64,000 bases of DNA from [Mycobacterium] stephanolepidis (GTDB taxonomy: Bacteria; Actinomycetota; Actinomycetes; Mycobacteriales; Mycobacteriaceae): contig NZ_AP018165.1 in assembly GCF_002356335.1 (NCBI RefSeq), positions 1,984,001-2,048,000 on the forward strand. The letters run 5' to 3'. The notes below the pieces were generated by a model. The model was not told the origin of the DNA. It worked only from the letters and a program-made list of their open reading frames with translations, and searched no databases. This document shows, piece after piece, positions 1 to 6,877 of the stretch; position 1 is the stretch's first letter, and every line of letters starts with the position of its first letter. Position numbers and translations under genes: made by a program.

Positions 1-237
1 GACCAGGCCGGTGATCTCGACATTGAGGCCGGTTTCTTCTTTAACCTCGCGGATAGCGGTCTGTTCGATGCTCTCCCCGATGTCATGGCCACCTCCGGGC
101 AGTGCCCATAGGGTGTTGTCGCGGCGTTTGATCAGCAGGATACGGCCGTGTTCATCGGTGACGATGGCCGAGGCTGAGGGCACGACGCTGTTGGGTTCGG
201 GGGCGTTCGGGTCGTTGTAGTAGTCAGTGCGCGCCAT
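1..237 (-). CDS. Nudix hydrolase, Pif-like (C-terminus outside window)
   Basis: Seventy-nine codons are visible from an ATG at 237 to the window edge, so the C-terminus is missing. A complete Nudix box is present: a Gly, five residues, Glu, seven residues, then REVKEETGL, which fits GX5EX7REUXEEXGU. Such proteins hydrolyse nucleoside diphosphates linked to another moiety. The gene begins 15 bases after the XRE regulator stop, so the two are probably cotranscribed. In the Streptomyces element pSAM2 the Nudix-motif protein Pif blocks redundant conjugative transfer into cells already carrying the element. The position next to the element regulator suggests the same role here, by inference. A housekeeping Nudix enzyme is the alternative. 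The family call is secure; the substrate is unknown. Confidence 0.85.
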   Translation of the reverse strand, partial: MARTDYYNDPNAPEPNSVVPSASAIVTDEHGRILLIKRRDNTLWALPGGGHDIGESIEQTAIREVKEETGLNVEITGLV

Positions 238-252
238 GCGGTAAAGCCCTTC

Positions 253-1068
253 CTACAGTGACGGATTCGTGGGACTTGCCAGGGGCTGAGCGTCGTCCCA
301 GACCTGGGCGAATGCGCGCTCAAAGGTAGCCCATAGGCGGGGTTCTTGACTGCGGGAGAAGATCATCACGGGGTTGTCGCGTCCGGGTGAGCCGTAGACG
401 TGGAAGTTGATAATCATGTCGTCATCAACGCGGAAGATCGAGTTGTAGAGGGTGGTTTGATGGGTGCGTACGTTAAACCCTGACGTTGCCGTGTAAGGCC
501 GTAGCAGCTCAACGGAGTTATGCGAACGGGCTTTCACCGATTCGCCGATGCCTTCCTCTTCGCCGCGAAGGGCCATGTTGTCCCCGTGAGGGTCACCTAC
601 CAGGAAACGCACCTGTGCGCCGCGCCCAGCGGCGTCGGTGAGGGTGGTGGTGAAGCCATCGAGCGTGTCGAACAAGAACGTCGCCGCGAAGACCAGGATG
701 TCTATCCCGTTCTGGGCGGCGGCGAAATGGTCGTGCCACACCGCCAGCGGTACCTGAGTGCGGCTGGCATACACCGTAGGGCTAAAGGGCACCGGGGCGT
801 CGTGCCGCACAGGGGTCGCCTCTGGTGCGAATTTGGTGGGCCACAAATCGTGCGGGGTGCAGTGAAGTACCTTGGCGGCCTCGCGTGCGTTGTCCTCGCG
901 CACGCTGGCGTCGGCATTGGCCAGCCAGCGCCGCACCGTTTTTAACTCGACACCTACCCGGCGAGCGAACTGGGCCTGGGAAAGTCCGCGCTCACGCAAC
1001 TTTGCTTTCAGCCGCTCGTTCGGGACCATAGCGGCCGCATCGGCCTGTGTATCGCCGGCTGTGCTCAT
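253..1068 (-). CDS. XRE-family regulator with C-terminal DUF5919/PLD-like domain
   Basis: A 271-residue protein. An N-terminal helix-turn-helix (about residues 15-70, with LSQAQFARRVGVELKTVRRW) is followed by a C-terminal domain of the DUF5919 type seen in regulators of actinobacterial integrative elements. The C-terminal HxTxLYNSIFRxDD segment looks like a degenerate phospholipase-D HKD motif lacking the lysine, so catalysis is unlikely. The reading frame stays open upstream to 1428, but that extension would cover the repeat array and the divergent gene, so the ATG at 1068 is preferred. It is divergent from the conjugation/replication operon and separated from it by an array of GGACAT boxes, which are its probable operators (inference). 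The Nudix gene follows directly. Confidence 0.8.
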   Translation of the reverse strand: MSTAGDTQADAAAMVPNERLKAKLRERGLSQAQFARRVGVELKTVRRWLANADASVREDNAREAAKVLHCTPHDLWPTKFAPEATPVRHDAPVPFSPTVYASRTQVPLAVWHDHFAAAQNGIDILVFAATFLFDTLDGFTTTLTDAAGRGAQVRFLVGDPHGDNMALRGEEEGIGESVKARSHNSVELLRPYTATSGFNVRTHQTTLYNSIFRVDDDMIINFHVYGSPGRDNPVMIFSRSQEPRLWATFERAFAQVWDDAQPLASPTNPSL

Positions 1069-1158
1069 CGCAGGACTCTTTGCTCCTCTTGCCGCACCGT
1101 CACCGTTACTGGCTCTCCAGTGTGCCATGGCCAGCACCGATAGCCGCCAAGCAGGCCG

Positions 1159-1261
1159 ATGTCCGCCCATCGTGCCCGGCAGATGTCCACCCGAATGTCT
1201 CAAATGTCCCCGGTCATGTCCCAAATGCCCGCCAATGTCCACCCATATGTCCCAAATGTCC
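1159..1261. repeat. Tandem ATGTCC/GGACAT box array (putative operator or iteron array)
   Basis: At least seven exact ATGTCC hexamers (GGACAT on the minus strand) begin at 1159, 1183, 1204, 1216, 1235, 1247 and 1256, with one-mismatch copies near 1195 and 1225. Several copies read CAAATGTCC. Spacing alternates about 12 and 9 bases, giving a 21-base period (1183, 1204, about 1225, 1247), close to two helical turns. The array lies between the divergent XRE regulator and the SCO3933-family gene. This arrangement fits cooperative repressor binding on one face of DNA, or replication iterons. Confidence 0.75.
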
Positions 1262-1324
1262 AGCTTTAGTGGAGCCAGCGCCTGACCGGGCGTGAACACA
1301 ACAAGCGAAAAGGGCAGTAAGGCA

Positions 1325-1660
1325 ATGAAACTCAAGGTTGACACCGCTGCGGTGTCGTTCATGTGCACAAAGGCTCCTGAGCCGCGAACCGATTTCGGTT
1401 CCGGGCAGCCAAAGATCGACAAGGCCACGGGCGCAGTGCTGCATCAGGTGCAGATGATGGCCCTGGATGCCGATGGCGGCGATGTGCTGTCGGTGACCGT
1501 GGCAGGGGAGCCGAAAGTCACAGTAGGCCAGCCGGTCACGGTGACGAACCTGGTGGCCACCCCGTGGTCTCAAGAAGGCCGCTCGGGGGTCGCCTTCCGC
1601 GCCGACGCCATCACCGTCTCAGATGGCGCGGCCAAGTCTGGCGGGCAGCCCCGCACCTAA
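1325..1660 (+). CDS. SCO3933-family small regulatory protein of integrative elements
   Basis: A 111-residue protein with no membrane segment. It starts VDTAAVSFMCT after MKLK and has the family hallmarks: KxTGxxLxxVQMMALD, GQPVTVTNLVATPW and a GVAFRADAITV near the C-terminus. This matches small beta-rich proteins annotated as SCO3933-family regulatory proteins, found just upstream of FtsK-like pumps in Streptomyces and mycobacterial elements. The ATG at 1325 follows a GGGCAGTAAGG stretch. An in-frame start at 1292 is possible but lacks a better ribosome site. It is first in the rightward operon with the DNA pump and replication initiator. The molecular function is unknown; a role in transfer or copy control is inferred from position. 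Confidence 0.7.
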   Translation: MKLKVDTAAVSFMCTKAPEPRTDFGSGQPKIDKATGAVLHQVQMMALDADGGDVLSVTVAGEPKVTVGQPVTVTNLVATPWSQEGRSGVAFRADAITVSDGAAKSGGQPRT

Positions 1661-1670
1661 TCGAGGGGTA

Positions 1671-1712
1671 CGCCCCGGCCACACGCGCGCCAGATTTGCG
1701 TTCGCCGGGGCG
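1671..1712. repeat. Inverted repeat CGCCCCGG / CCGGGGCG
   Basis: A perfect 8-base inverted repeat (1671-1678 with 1705-1712) lies in the gap between the SCO3933-family gene and the DNA pump. The loop is 26 bases and there is no U-tract, so it is more likely an attenuating hairpin or a protein site than a classical terminator. Confidence 0.4.
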
Positions 1713-1750
1713 ATCCCTTCCTCAGATTTTCTTGGAAGGAGTGATTGATC

Positions 1751-3184
1751 GTGTCGAATACGTCAAATAGCAAGAACAGCAACACAAACCAGTCATCAAA
1801 CGATGAATGGATCGGCGAGCTACTGATTGGGCTAGTTAAAGCGGCGGGATACCTGTTGTGGTGGGCCATCTTGTTCCCCGCCATCAGCATCCCCACCGTG
1901 GCCGCGCTCGTCGTGGCCGTCAAGTACGGCATGAACGCGGGATTCCTTGCCGCCACCGGCTTCACCGTCGCGTATGGCATATGGGCATTCATTGATGAGG
2001 ATTCGTTCGACGCCTGGGTATTTCAGCCAGTACGGAAACGTTTCCTGATCTGGTGGCGCTACACCCGCCGTTGGACGCATGTGTGCGCCCTGCACGGCTT
2101 GACGGCCAAACGCGGTGAACGGGAACTGGTGCCAGCTCTGCGCACTGTCTCGATTGGTGAGCACACCGATGTGCTAGAAGTGTCGGTGGTGACCGGGCAG
2201 TCGGTCACGAACTGGCAGAAGCAGATTGATGCGCTCGGGGCGGCATTCAAGGCCGACCGCATCACCGTCACGGCGACGACACCCGGCGAAATTCGAGTGA
2301 CGGTCATGCGCGGTGACGTGCTCGCCGAACCCGTGCGGTTGCCGAGGCCCGTTGTGGGGGCGAGCGTGAATCTGTCGGCCATATCTGTGGGGGTCACGGA
2401 AACACGCGGGCTGTGGCGGCTGCCGATCCTGGGCCACCACATCCTGGTCGCCGGTGCGACCGGAGCGGGCAAGGGCTCGGTGTTGTGGGCGCTGATCGCC
2501 GGATTGGCACCGGATGTGAAAACCGGGCGGGTCCGGTTGTGCGTGATCGACCCGAAGGGCGGCATGGAACTGGGGGCGGGGGAGCCGATGTTTAGCTTCT
2601 TCGCCCACGATGCCACCGGCCAAACCTTGGAACTGTTGCGCGCGTTGGTCGATCTGATGCATGAGCGAGCCAACCGGTTGCGCGGGCAAGCCCGCCTGCA
2701 CACACCTACTAAGGCCGATCCGCTGTTTGTGATCGTGGTGGACGAGATCGCCGCTCTGACGGCGTATGTGACCGACCGCAAGGTGCGCGCTGAGATTGAA
2801 CAACTCTTGGGTCTGTTGCTCTCGCAGGGCCGCGCGGTCGGCATCTCGGTAGTGGGGGCGATTCAAGACCCGTCGAAAGACAGCCTGCCGCTGCGGCAAC
2901 TGTTTACCGTACGCATCGGGTTACGCCTGACCGAAGCATCCCAAACGGCCATGGTCCTAGGCCAAGGCGCACGCGACGGCGGGGCCGAATGCGACCTGAT
3001 CCCCGACAGCACGCCGGGGGTGGGGTACGTGATGATCGACGGCACCGCCCAACCCACACGGGTACGGGCATTTCATGTCACCGACGCCGATATCGCCTAC
3101 ATGGTGCGGATCTTCGCCACGCCTCACCCACGCAAGGGCACCGGCAGCGAGGACATCAACAACGCGGCAGAGGAGCAGCAGTGA
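1751..3184 (+). CDS. FtsK/SpoIIIE-type DNA translocase (Tra/TraB-like conjugation pump)
   Basis: A 477-residue membrane-associated ATPase. Two hydrophobic segments occupy roughly residues 20-85. They are followed by a Walker A motif GATGAGKGS near residue 235 and a Walker B motif LFVIVVDEIAAL near residue 330. Actinomycete integrative elements use a single FtsK-like protein of this type to move double-stranded DNA between mycelial or neighbouring cells, without a type IV secretion system. The start chosen is GTG at 1751, preceded by GGAAGGAG with 9-base spacing; TTG at 1745 is the alternative. The stop overlaps the replication initiator start by 4 bases (GTGA), so translation is probably coupled. 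A chromosomal FtsK is excluded by size and by context. Confidence 0.85.
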   Translation: MSNTSNSKNSNTNQSSNDEWIGELLIGLVKAAGYLLWWAILFPAISIPTVAALVVAVKYGMNAGFLAATGFTVAYGIWAFIDEDSFDAWVFQPVRKRFLIWWRYTRRWTHVCALHGLTAKRGERELVPALRTVSIGEHTDVLEVSVVTGQSVTNWQKQIDALGAAFKADRITVTATTPGEIRVTVMRGDVLAEPVRLPRPVVGASVNLSAISVGVTETRGLWRLPILGHHILVAGATGAGKGSVLWALIAGLAPDVKTGRVRLCVIDPKGGMELGAGEPMFSFFAHDATGQTLELLRALVDLMHERANRLRGQARLHTPTKADPLFVIVVDEIAALTAYVTDRKVRAEIEQLLGLLLSQGRAVGISVVGAIQDPSKDSLPLRQLFTVRIGLRLTEASQTAMVLGQGARDGGAECDLIPDSTPGVGYVMIDGTAQPTRVRAFHVTDADIAYMVRIFATPHPRKGTGSEDINNAAEEQQ

Positions 3185-4767
3185 CAACCCGCAGCGGTGC
3201 AGGGAACCCGGCAGTGGTCTTGCCGGGTATCCCCGCCACCATCGACCCACGGCCCGTCATCGCTCAAATGTTGCGCCGCGCTAGCTCCATGGGATTCGAG
3301 GCGTGGTGGCAGCGCGCCCAATCAGTCGGATACTGTGCACACCCCATCCAGCTTGTCGGCACCGACCAATACGGGCGGGAAAAGATCGTGTGGGCGCGGT
3401 GCAATAACCGCCGAGCGTCGGTGTGTCCGTCCTGTTCGGATTTGTATGCCCGCGACACCTGGCACCTCGTGCACGCCGGATGCGCAGGAGGCCACCACGA
3501 CATCCCGGCCACCGTGAGCAGTCACCCGCAGGTGTTCGCGACACTCACCGCGCCCAGCTTCGGCCCCGTGCACGCCAGCACGGCCAGTCTGTGTCGGGAC
3601 CATCGTCGGGTCGGGGAGTTCCGGCGCTGCCCACACGGAAAACCCCTGTGGTGCAGCAAGAACCACGACCACGGCGACAAGGCAGTCGGTCAGCCACTAT
3701 GTGCCGACTGCTACGACTACCTCGGGCACGTGCTGTTCACCTGGCACCTGCCCGAACTATGGCGACGCTTCACCATCACCCTCCGACGCAACCTTGCCAA
3801 GCACCTGAAAAATCAAGGCATTTCGCCTAGTTCGGTGAGGGTCAGCTTCGTGAAAGTCGTGGAGATGCAGGCCCGCGCCATCCCGCACGTCCACGCCCTC
3901 ATCCGCCTCGACCCCACAGACGCCGAGACCGCGACGGCGGGTGACCGCAAAGCCCACGGCCCCGCCGCCACTCGTGGTGGTGGGGAGCGCCGTCACGACA
4001 CCGGCCATCTCTGGGAGTCGCCGATCACTGCCGCTGAACTGGCAGCACTCATCCAACAATCAGCACGCACCGTCACCCTGGACATTCCCGACCCGCGCGC
4101 CGACAACGATACAGAGGCCCCAACGGTAAACGTACGATTCGGTACTCAGATCGACACGCAACCAATCACCTCTGAAAGCGCTGTGGATCAACATGATTCA
4201 CCGGAAAACAGTATCGCCGCCGGGCGGTTGTCGCCTCGTCGGGTTGCGGGATACCTCGCAAAGTACGTCACCAAATCCTTACAAGAACTCGGCATCAGCG
4301 CCCGCAGACTCTCGGGCGAAGCCATCGCCGACCTTGACGTGACCGAACACGTACGGGCTGTCCTGACCGCCGTCGATCACCTCGCGGGCCAAGCCCACCA
4401 CCTAGGGGTCGAGGGACTAATCGGAATCGGACGTTGGCTGCATACCCTTGGCTACCGAGGACACATCACCACAAAATCTCGCCGCTACTCAACTACCCTC
4501 GGCACGCTCCGTGCCCGCCGCGCCGCATGGACCCGCCAACAAAACGTGCCAGTCTCCGAGGGGCGCCAGCAGGTCAATGGCAAGCCATTGCTAGCGCGTG
4601 AAGACGTTGAATCTGAGACTGATTGGGACGTGTGTTGGCAGTTCGACCGCGCTGGACACACCAGCCTCGGTGACCGGGTTCTCGTTATCAGCGCCGCATA
4701 CCGCCACATCGAAACTCGACGTATAGGGCTCACCGAATACCGTGCCGCTATACGGGAGGGTGGCTGA
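3181..4767 (+). CDS. Rolling-circle replication initiator, RepSA-like (HUH endonuclease)
   Basis: A 528-residue protein that starts at GTG 3181, overlapping the DNA pump stop by 4 bases. The frame remains open upstream to 2989 but only as a shadow of the pump gene. Visible motifs are a Cys cluster (CPSCSDLYARD near residue 85), a HUH motif IPHVHALIRLD near residue 235, and GYLAKYVTKSL near residue 357, whose tyrosines and lysine fit the catalytic YxxK of rolling-circle initiators. pSAM2 RepSA-type proteins nick a double-strand origin and let excised elements replicate. The gene order pump, Rep, small ORF, integrase is typical of actinomycete integrative and conjugative elements. The origin itself was not identified; in relatives it lies near or within rep. 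Confidence 0.82.
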   Translation: MTTRSGAGNPAVVLPGIPATIDPRPVIAQMLRRASSMGFEAWWQRAQSVGYCAHPIQLVGTDQYGREKIVWARCNNRRASVCPSCSDLYARDTWHLVHAGCAGGHHDIPATVSSHPQVFATLTAPSFGPVHASTASLCRDHRRVGEFRRCPHGKPLWCSKNHDHGDKAVGQPLCADCYDYLGHVLFTWHLPELWRRFTITLRRNLAKHLKNQGISPSSVRVSFVKVVEMQARAIPHVHALIRLDPTDAETATAGDRKAHGPAATRGGGERRHDTGHLWESPITAAELAALIQQSARTVTLDIPDPRADNDTEAPTVNVRFGTQIDTQPITSESAVDQHDSPENSIAAGRLSPRRVAGYLAKYVTKSLQELGISARRLSGEAIADLDVTEHVRAVLTAVDHLAGQAHHLGVEGLIGIGRWLHTLGYRGHITTKSRRYSTTLGTLRARRAAWTRQQNVPVSEGRQQVNGKPLLAREDVESETDWDVCWQFDRAGHTSLGDRVLVISAAYRHIETRRIGLTEYRAAIREGG

Positions 4768-4811
4768 ATCGTGGAACCTGGGAGGCCACCGCCGCGTCCG
4801 CATTCGTTTCG

Positions 4812-4839
4812 CTCCGAGGTAACGGATCGTCCCTCGGAG
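4812..4839. repeat. Inverted repeat CTCCGAGG-N12-CCTCGGAG
   Basis: A perfect 8-base inverted repeat (4812-4819 with 4832-4839, 12-base loop) lies between rep and the small ORF upstream of the integrase. It could form a hairpin in the transcript or bind a regulator of excision. No T-tract follows it. Confidence 0.45.
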
Positions 4840-4866
4840 AGCGGAGCTCACGACGGCGAACGGACG

Positions 4867-4998
4867 ATGTCAGAGGGAGGTGTTGAAATTGATATGCCCG
4901 ACGACTATCAACTTCCTTCCGAGGCCACCCGTGCGCTGATGCGCGTCATACTGGCTGTGAGGGGACGGAAGCGGGGATCAGAGAGGGGAGCAGCGTGA
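4867..4998 (+). CDS. Small ORF upstream of integrase, unknown
   Basis: A 43-residue ORF from ATG 4867; an internal ATG at 4894 with an upstream GGAGG would give 34 residues. The peptide is acidic at the start and basic at the end (AVRGRKRGSERGA), with no recognisable domain. Its stop overlaps the integrase GTG by 4 bases, which supports real translation and coupling. Many elements of this kind carry an excisionase or recombination directionality factor at this position, but nothing in the sequence shows that function. Translation of the segment upstream of 4867 (open from 4771) is not supported. Confidence 0.45.
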   Translation: MSEGGVEIDMPDDYQLPSEATRALMRVILAVRGRKRGSERGAA

Positions 4999-6641
4999 GC
5001 CTGAGATTCGCCTTTTATGGCCGGGTGAGCACGGAGGACGCTCAGGACCCGGAAGCGAGCCGCGGTTGGCAGCGGCGTCGTGCCTTGGATCTGATCACCC
5101 CACATGGCGGCGTTATCGCCGTTGAATATTTCGATGTGGGGCAGAGCCGTTCCTTGCCATGGAAGCGGAGGCCAGAGGCATCACGTCTCCTTGCTGATGT
5201 CGCGTCTGTTGACCGTAGCTTTGATGCTGTAGTGATCGGGGAGCCCGCTCGTGCGTTCTACGGACCGCAGTTCGCGCTTACTTTCCCTGTGCTCACCCAC
5301 TACGGTGTCGGCCTGTGGGTTCCCGAGGTAGGCGGTGCTGTCGATCCCGGCTCCGAGGCGCATGACCTTGTGATGACGTTGTTCGGCGGCATGAGTAAGA
5401 GCGAGCGCGCTCGAATTCAGATGCGTGTCCGCACAGCCATGTCCGCACTTGCTCAGGACACCACCAGGTATCTCGGTGGTCGCCCGCCCTACGGTTACAA
5501 GCTCGTAGACGCTGGACCGCACCCGAATCCGGCCAAGGCAAATCTCGGTCAGCGACTTCGCCGACTTGAACCAGACCCCGTGACGGCACCGACAGTCGAG
5601 CGGATCTACCGCATGTACGCGGACGGTGCTGGCCTCCGATACATCGCGCAGCAGCTTACGGATGATGCTGTGCCCTCACCGAGCCAATACGACCCGGCAC
5701 GGAATAGTCATCGTGACCCGCGTGGGTGGGCGCATTCAGCAATCCGCGCAATGCTCGACAACCCCGCATACACGGGTGTCCGAGTTTGGGGCAAGCAAGA
5801 AAAGTACGAGGTCTTGGTCAGCCCCGACGATGTCGGTGCCGGGTACGAGACCAGGATGCGGTGGCGCGATCAGGCTGAGTGGATTGCACCAGATCGCCGA
5901 ACTCATGAAGCGCTGATCTCGGACGATTTGGCTCAGGCTGTTCGTCTTCGTACACAGGCGCGCCGTGGTCCTAGCCTTGTGTGCAGGCGAGAATCGACCG
6001 CGCCGTACGCGCTTCGCGGGCTGCTGTTCTGTGCTGCATGTGGGCGGCGGATGCAGGGTGCCGCCCGTGCTGGAAAGCAAACAACCCGAATCCTCTACCG
6101 CTGTGAGCTGGGTAAGTCGCGTTCCGCGCCCGCGGAACTCGCTGATCACCCGCGTACGGTCTATCTCCGGGAAGACGCGGTGACATCTCGGCTGGACCAA
6201 TGGATCGCCACCCTTGCGGACCCGGAAGACTTGGCACGTGGGCAGCAAGTCGACCCGAAAACAAATGCCGGCTACGCGACGTTGCAGCGCCAGCTCAGCG
6301 AGGTGAACAGCAAGATTGCTGCTCTCGTCACCGCAGTGGAATCCGGTGTCGCCGTTGAAGACCTGACTGCCGCTTTGCGTCGCCGTACCGCCGAGCGTGA
6401 CGAACTGAAGGCCCGTATTGAGCAAGCCGAGCGACCAAGCGTCATGTCAGCCGCACAGATCGGCGAGCTGGTCGCGGAGCTGGGTGGGTTGGCAGCAGTA
6501 CTTGGCGAGGCAACTGGGGCAGAACGCGCCGAGGTATACGCAAGCCTGGGCCTGCGTCTCGATTACGACCCGCATGGTCAGCGGGTCACGGCGACTGCCG
6601 ACCTGAGTCGTGTCGCCGGACGTGTCCGAGGGGGGACTTGA
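4995..6641 (+). CDS. Large serine recombinase (integrase) of the element
   Basis: A 548-residue site-specific recombinase. The resolvase domain starts FAFYGRVSTEDAQ, with the nucleophile serine at residue 12, and includes GGMSKSERARIQMRVRTAM around residue 135. A recombinase domain (YLGGRPPYGYKL) follows, then a zinc-ribbon region with CAACGRRM and YRCELG (near residues 345-375), a coiled-coil segment (about 430-490) and a C-terminal tail. The GTG start at 4995 is preceded by GGGGAG. The stop codon (6639-6641) lies 19 bases inside the 3' end of tRNA-Leu, so integration at the tRNA 3' end supplies the last codons. Large serine integrases more often target protein genes; use of a tRNA is less usual. 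Confidence 0.88.
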   Translation: MSLRFAFYGRVSTEDAQDPEASRGWQRRRALDLITPHGGVIAVEYFDVGQSRSLPWKRRPEASRLLADVASVDRSFDAVVIGEPARAFYGPQFALTFPVLTHYGVGLWVPEVGGAVDPGSEAHDLVMTLFGGMSKSERARIQMRVRTAMSALAQDTTRYLGGRPPYGYKLVDAGPHPNPAKANLGQRLRRLEPDPVTAPTVERIYRMYADGAGLRYIAQQLTDDAVPSPSQYDPARNSHRDPRGWAHSAIRAMLDNPAYTGVRVWGKQEKYEVLVSPDDVGAGYETRMRWRDQAEWIAPDRRTHEALISDDLAQAVRLRTQARRGPSLVCRRESTAPYALRGLLFCAACGRRMQGAARAGKQTTRILYRCELGKSRSAPAELADHPRTVYLREDAVTSRLDQWIATLADPEDLARGQQVDPKTNAGYATLQRQLSEVNSKIAALVTAVESGVAVEDLTAALRRRTAERDELKARIEQAERPSVMSAAQIGELVAELGGLAAVLGEATGAERAEVYASLGLRLDYDPHGQRVTATADLSRVAGRVRGGT

Positions 6642-6650
6642 ACCCCCACG
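6623..6650. other. Candidate attachment-site junction (att) in tRNA-Leu 3' end
   Basis: The integrase reading frame crosses into the tRNA 3' half and stops there, while the chromosome-like gene order (Rv2141c homologue onward) resumes immediately after the tRNA. This places one element boundary at or just left of the tRNA 3' end. The crossover core cannot be defined, because the other att copy lies left of position 1. Confidence 0.6.
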
Positions 6651-6708
6651 CCCGTTAATAGGGCACTAGCACCTCAAGCTAGCGCGTCTGCCATTCCGCC
6701 ACTCGGAC
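6623..6708 (-). tRNA. tRNA-Leu(GAG)
   Basis: Read on the minus strand, an 86-base cloverleaf folds. The acceptor stem is GTCCGAG (6708-6702) paired with CTCGGAC (6630-6624), with discriminator A at 6623. The anticodon stem CTAGC/GCTAG encloses TTGAGGT, giving anticodon GAG. There is a long variable arm typical of class II tRNA-Leu, and a T-arm GGGGG-TTCAAGT-CCCCC. CCA is not encoded. The 3' part overlaps the integrase stop and serves as an attachment site of the element. Confidence 0.95.
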
Positions 6709-6877
6709 CTCTTGCTCCAGTTTGGGCACGTAGGCGGAATTTCCGCGCTGTGCTCAAACCAAGTGCGGGCACTATGGCCCGTGGTTGCCGTCATAGGCTA
6801 GCGGAAACCCTGCACAAGGCCCAAACCGGTTGCCTGCGCCCGGTGTGCGGCGTCCGACGATGGTAGGAAAGGTAGTT

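Noticed and set aside
1159..1261. CRISPR array
   Set aside because: The repeat unit is a hexamer with 3-6 base gaps, far shorter than CRISPR repeats and spacers, and no cas genes are present.
1068..1428. N-terminal extension of the XRE regulator
   Set aside because: It would translate the GGACAT repeat array and the antisense of the SCO3933-family gene. The HTH domain is complete from 1068.
2989..3180. N-terminal extension of the replication initiator
   Set aside because: It lies wholly within the DNA pump gene in another frame. GTG 3181 gives the coupled 4-base overlap.
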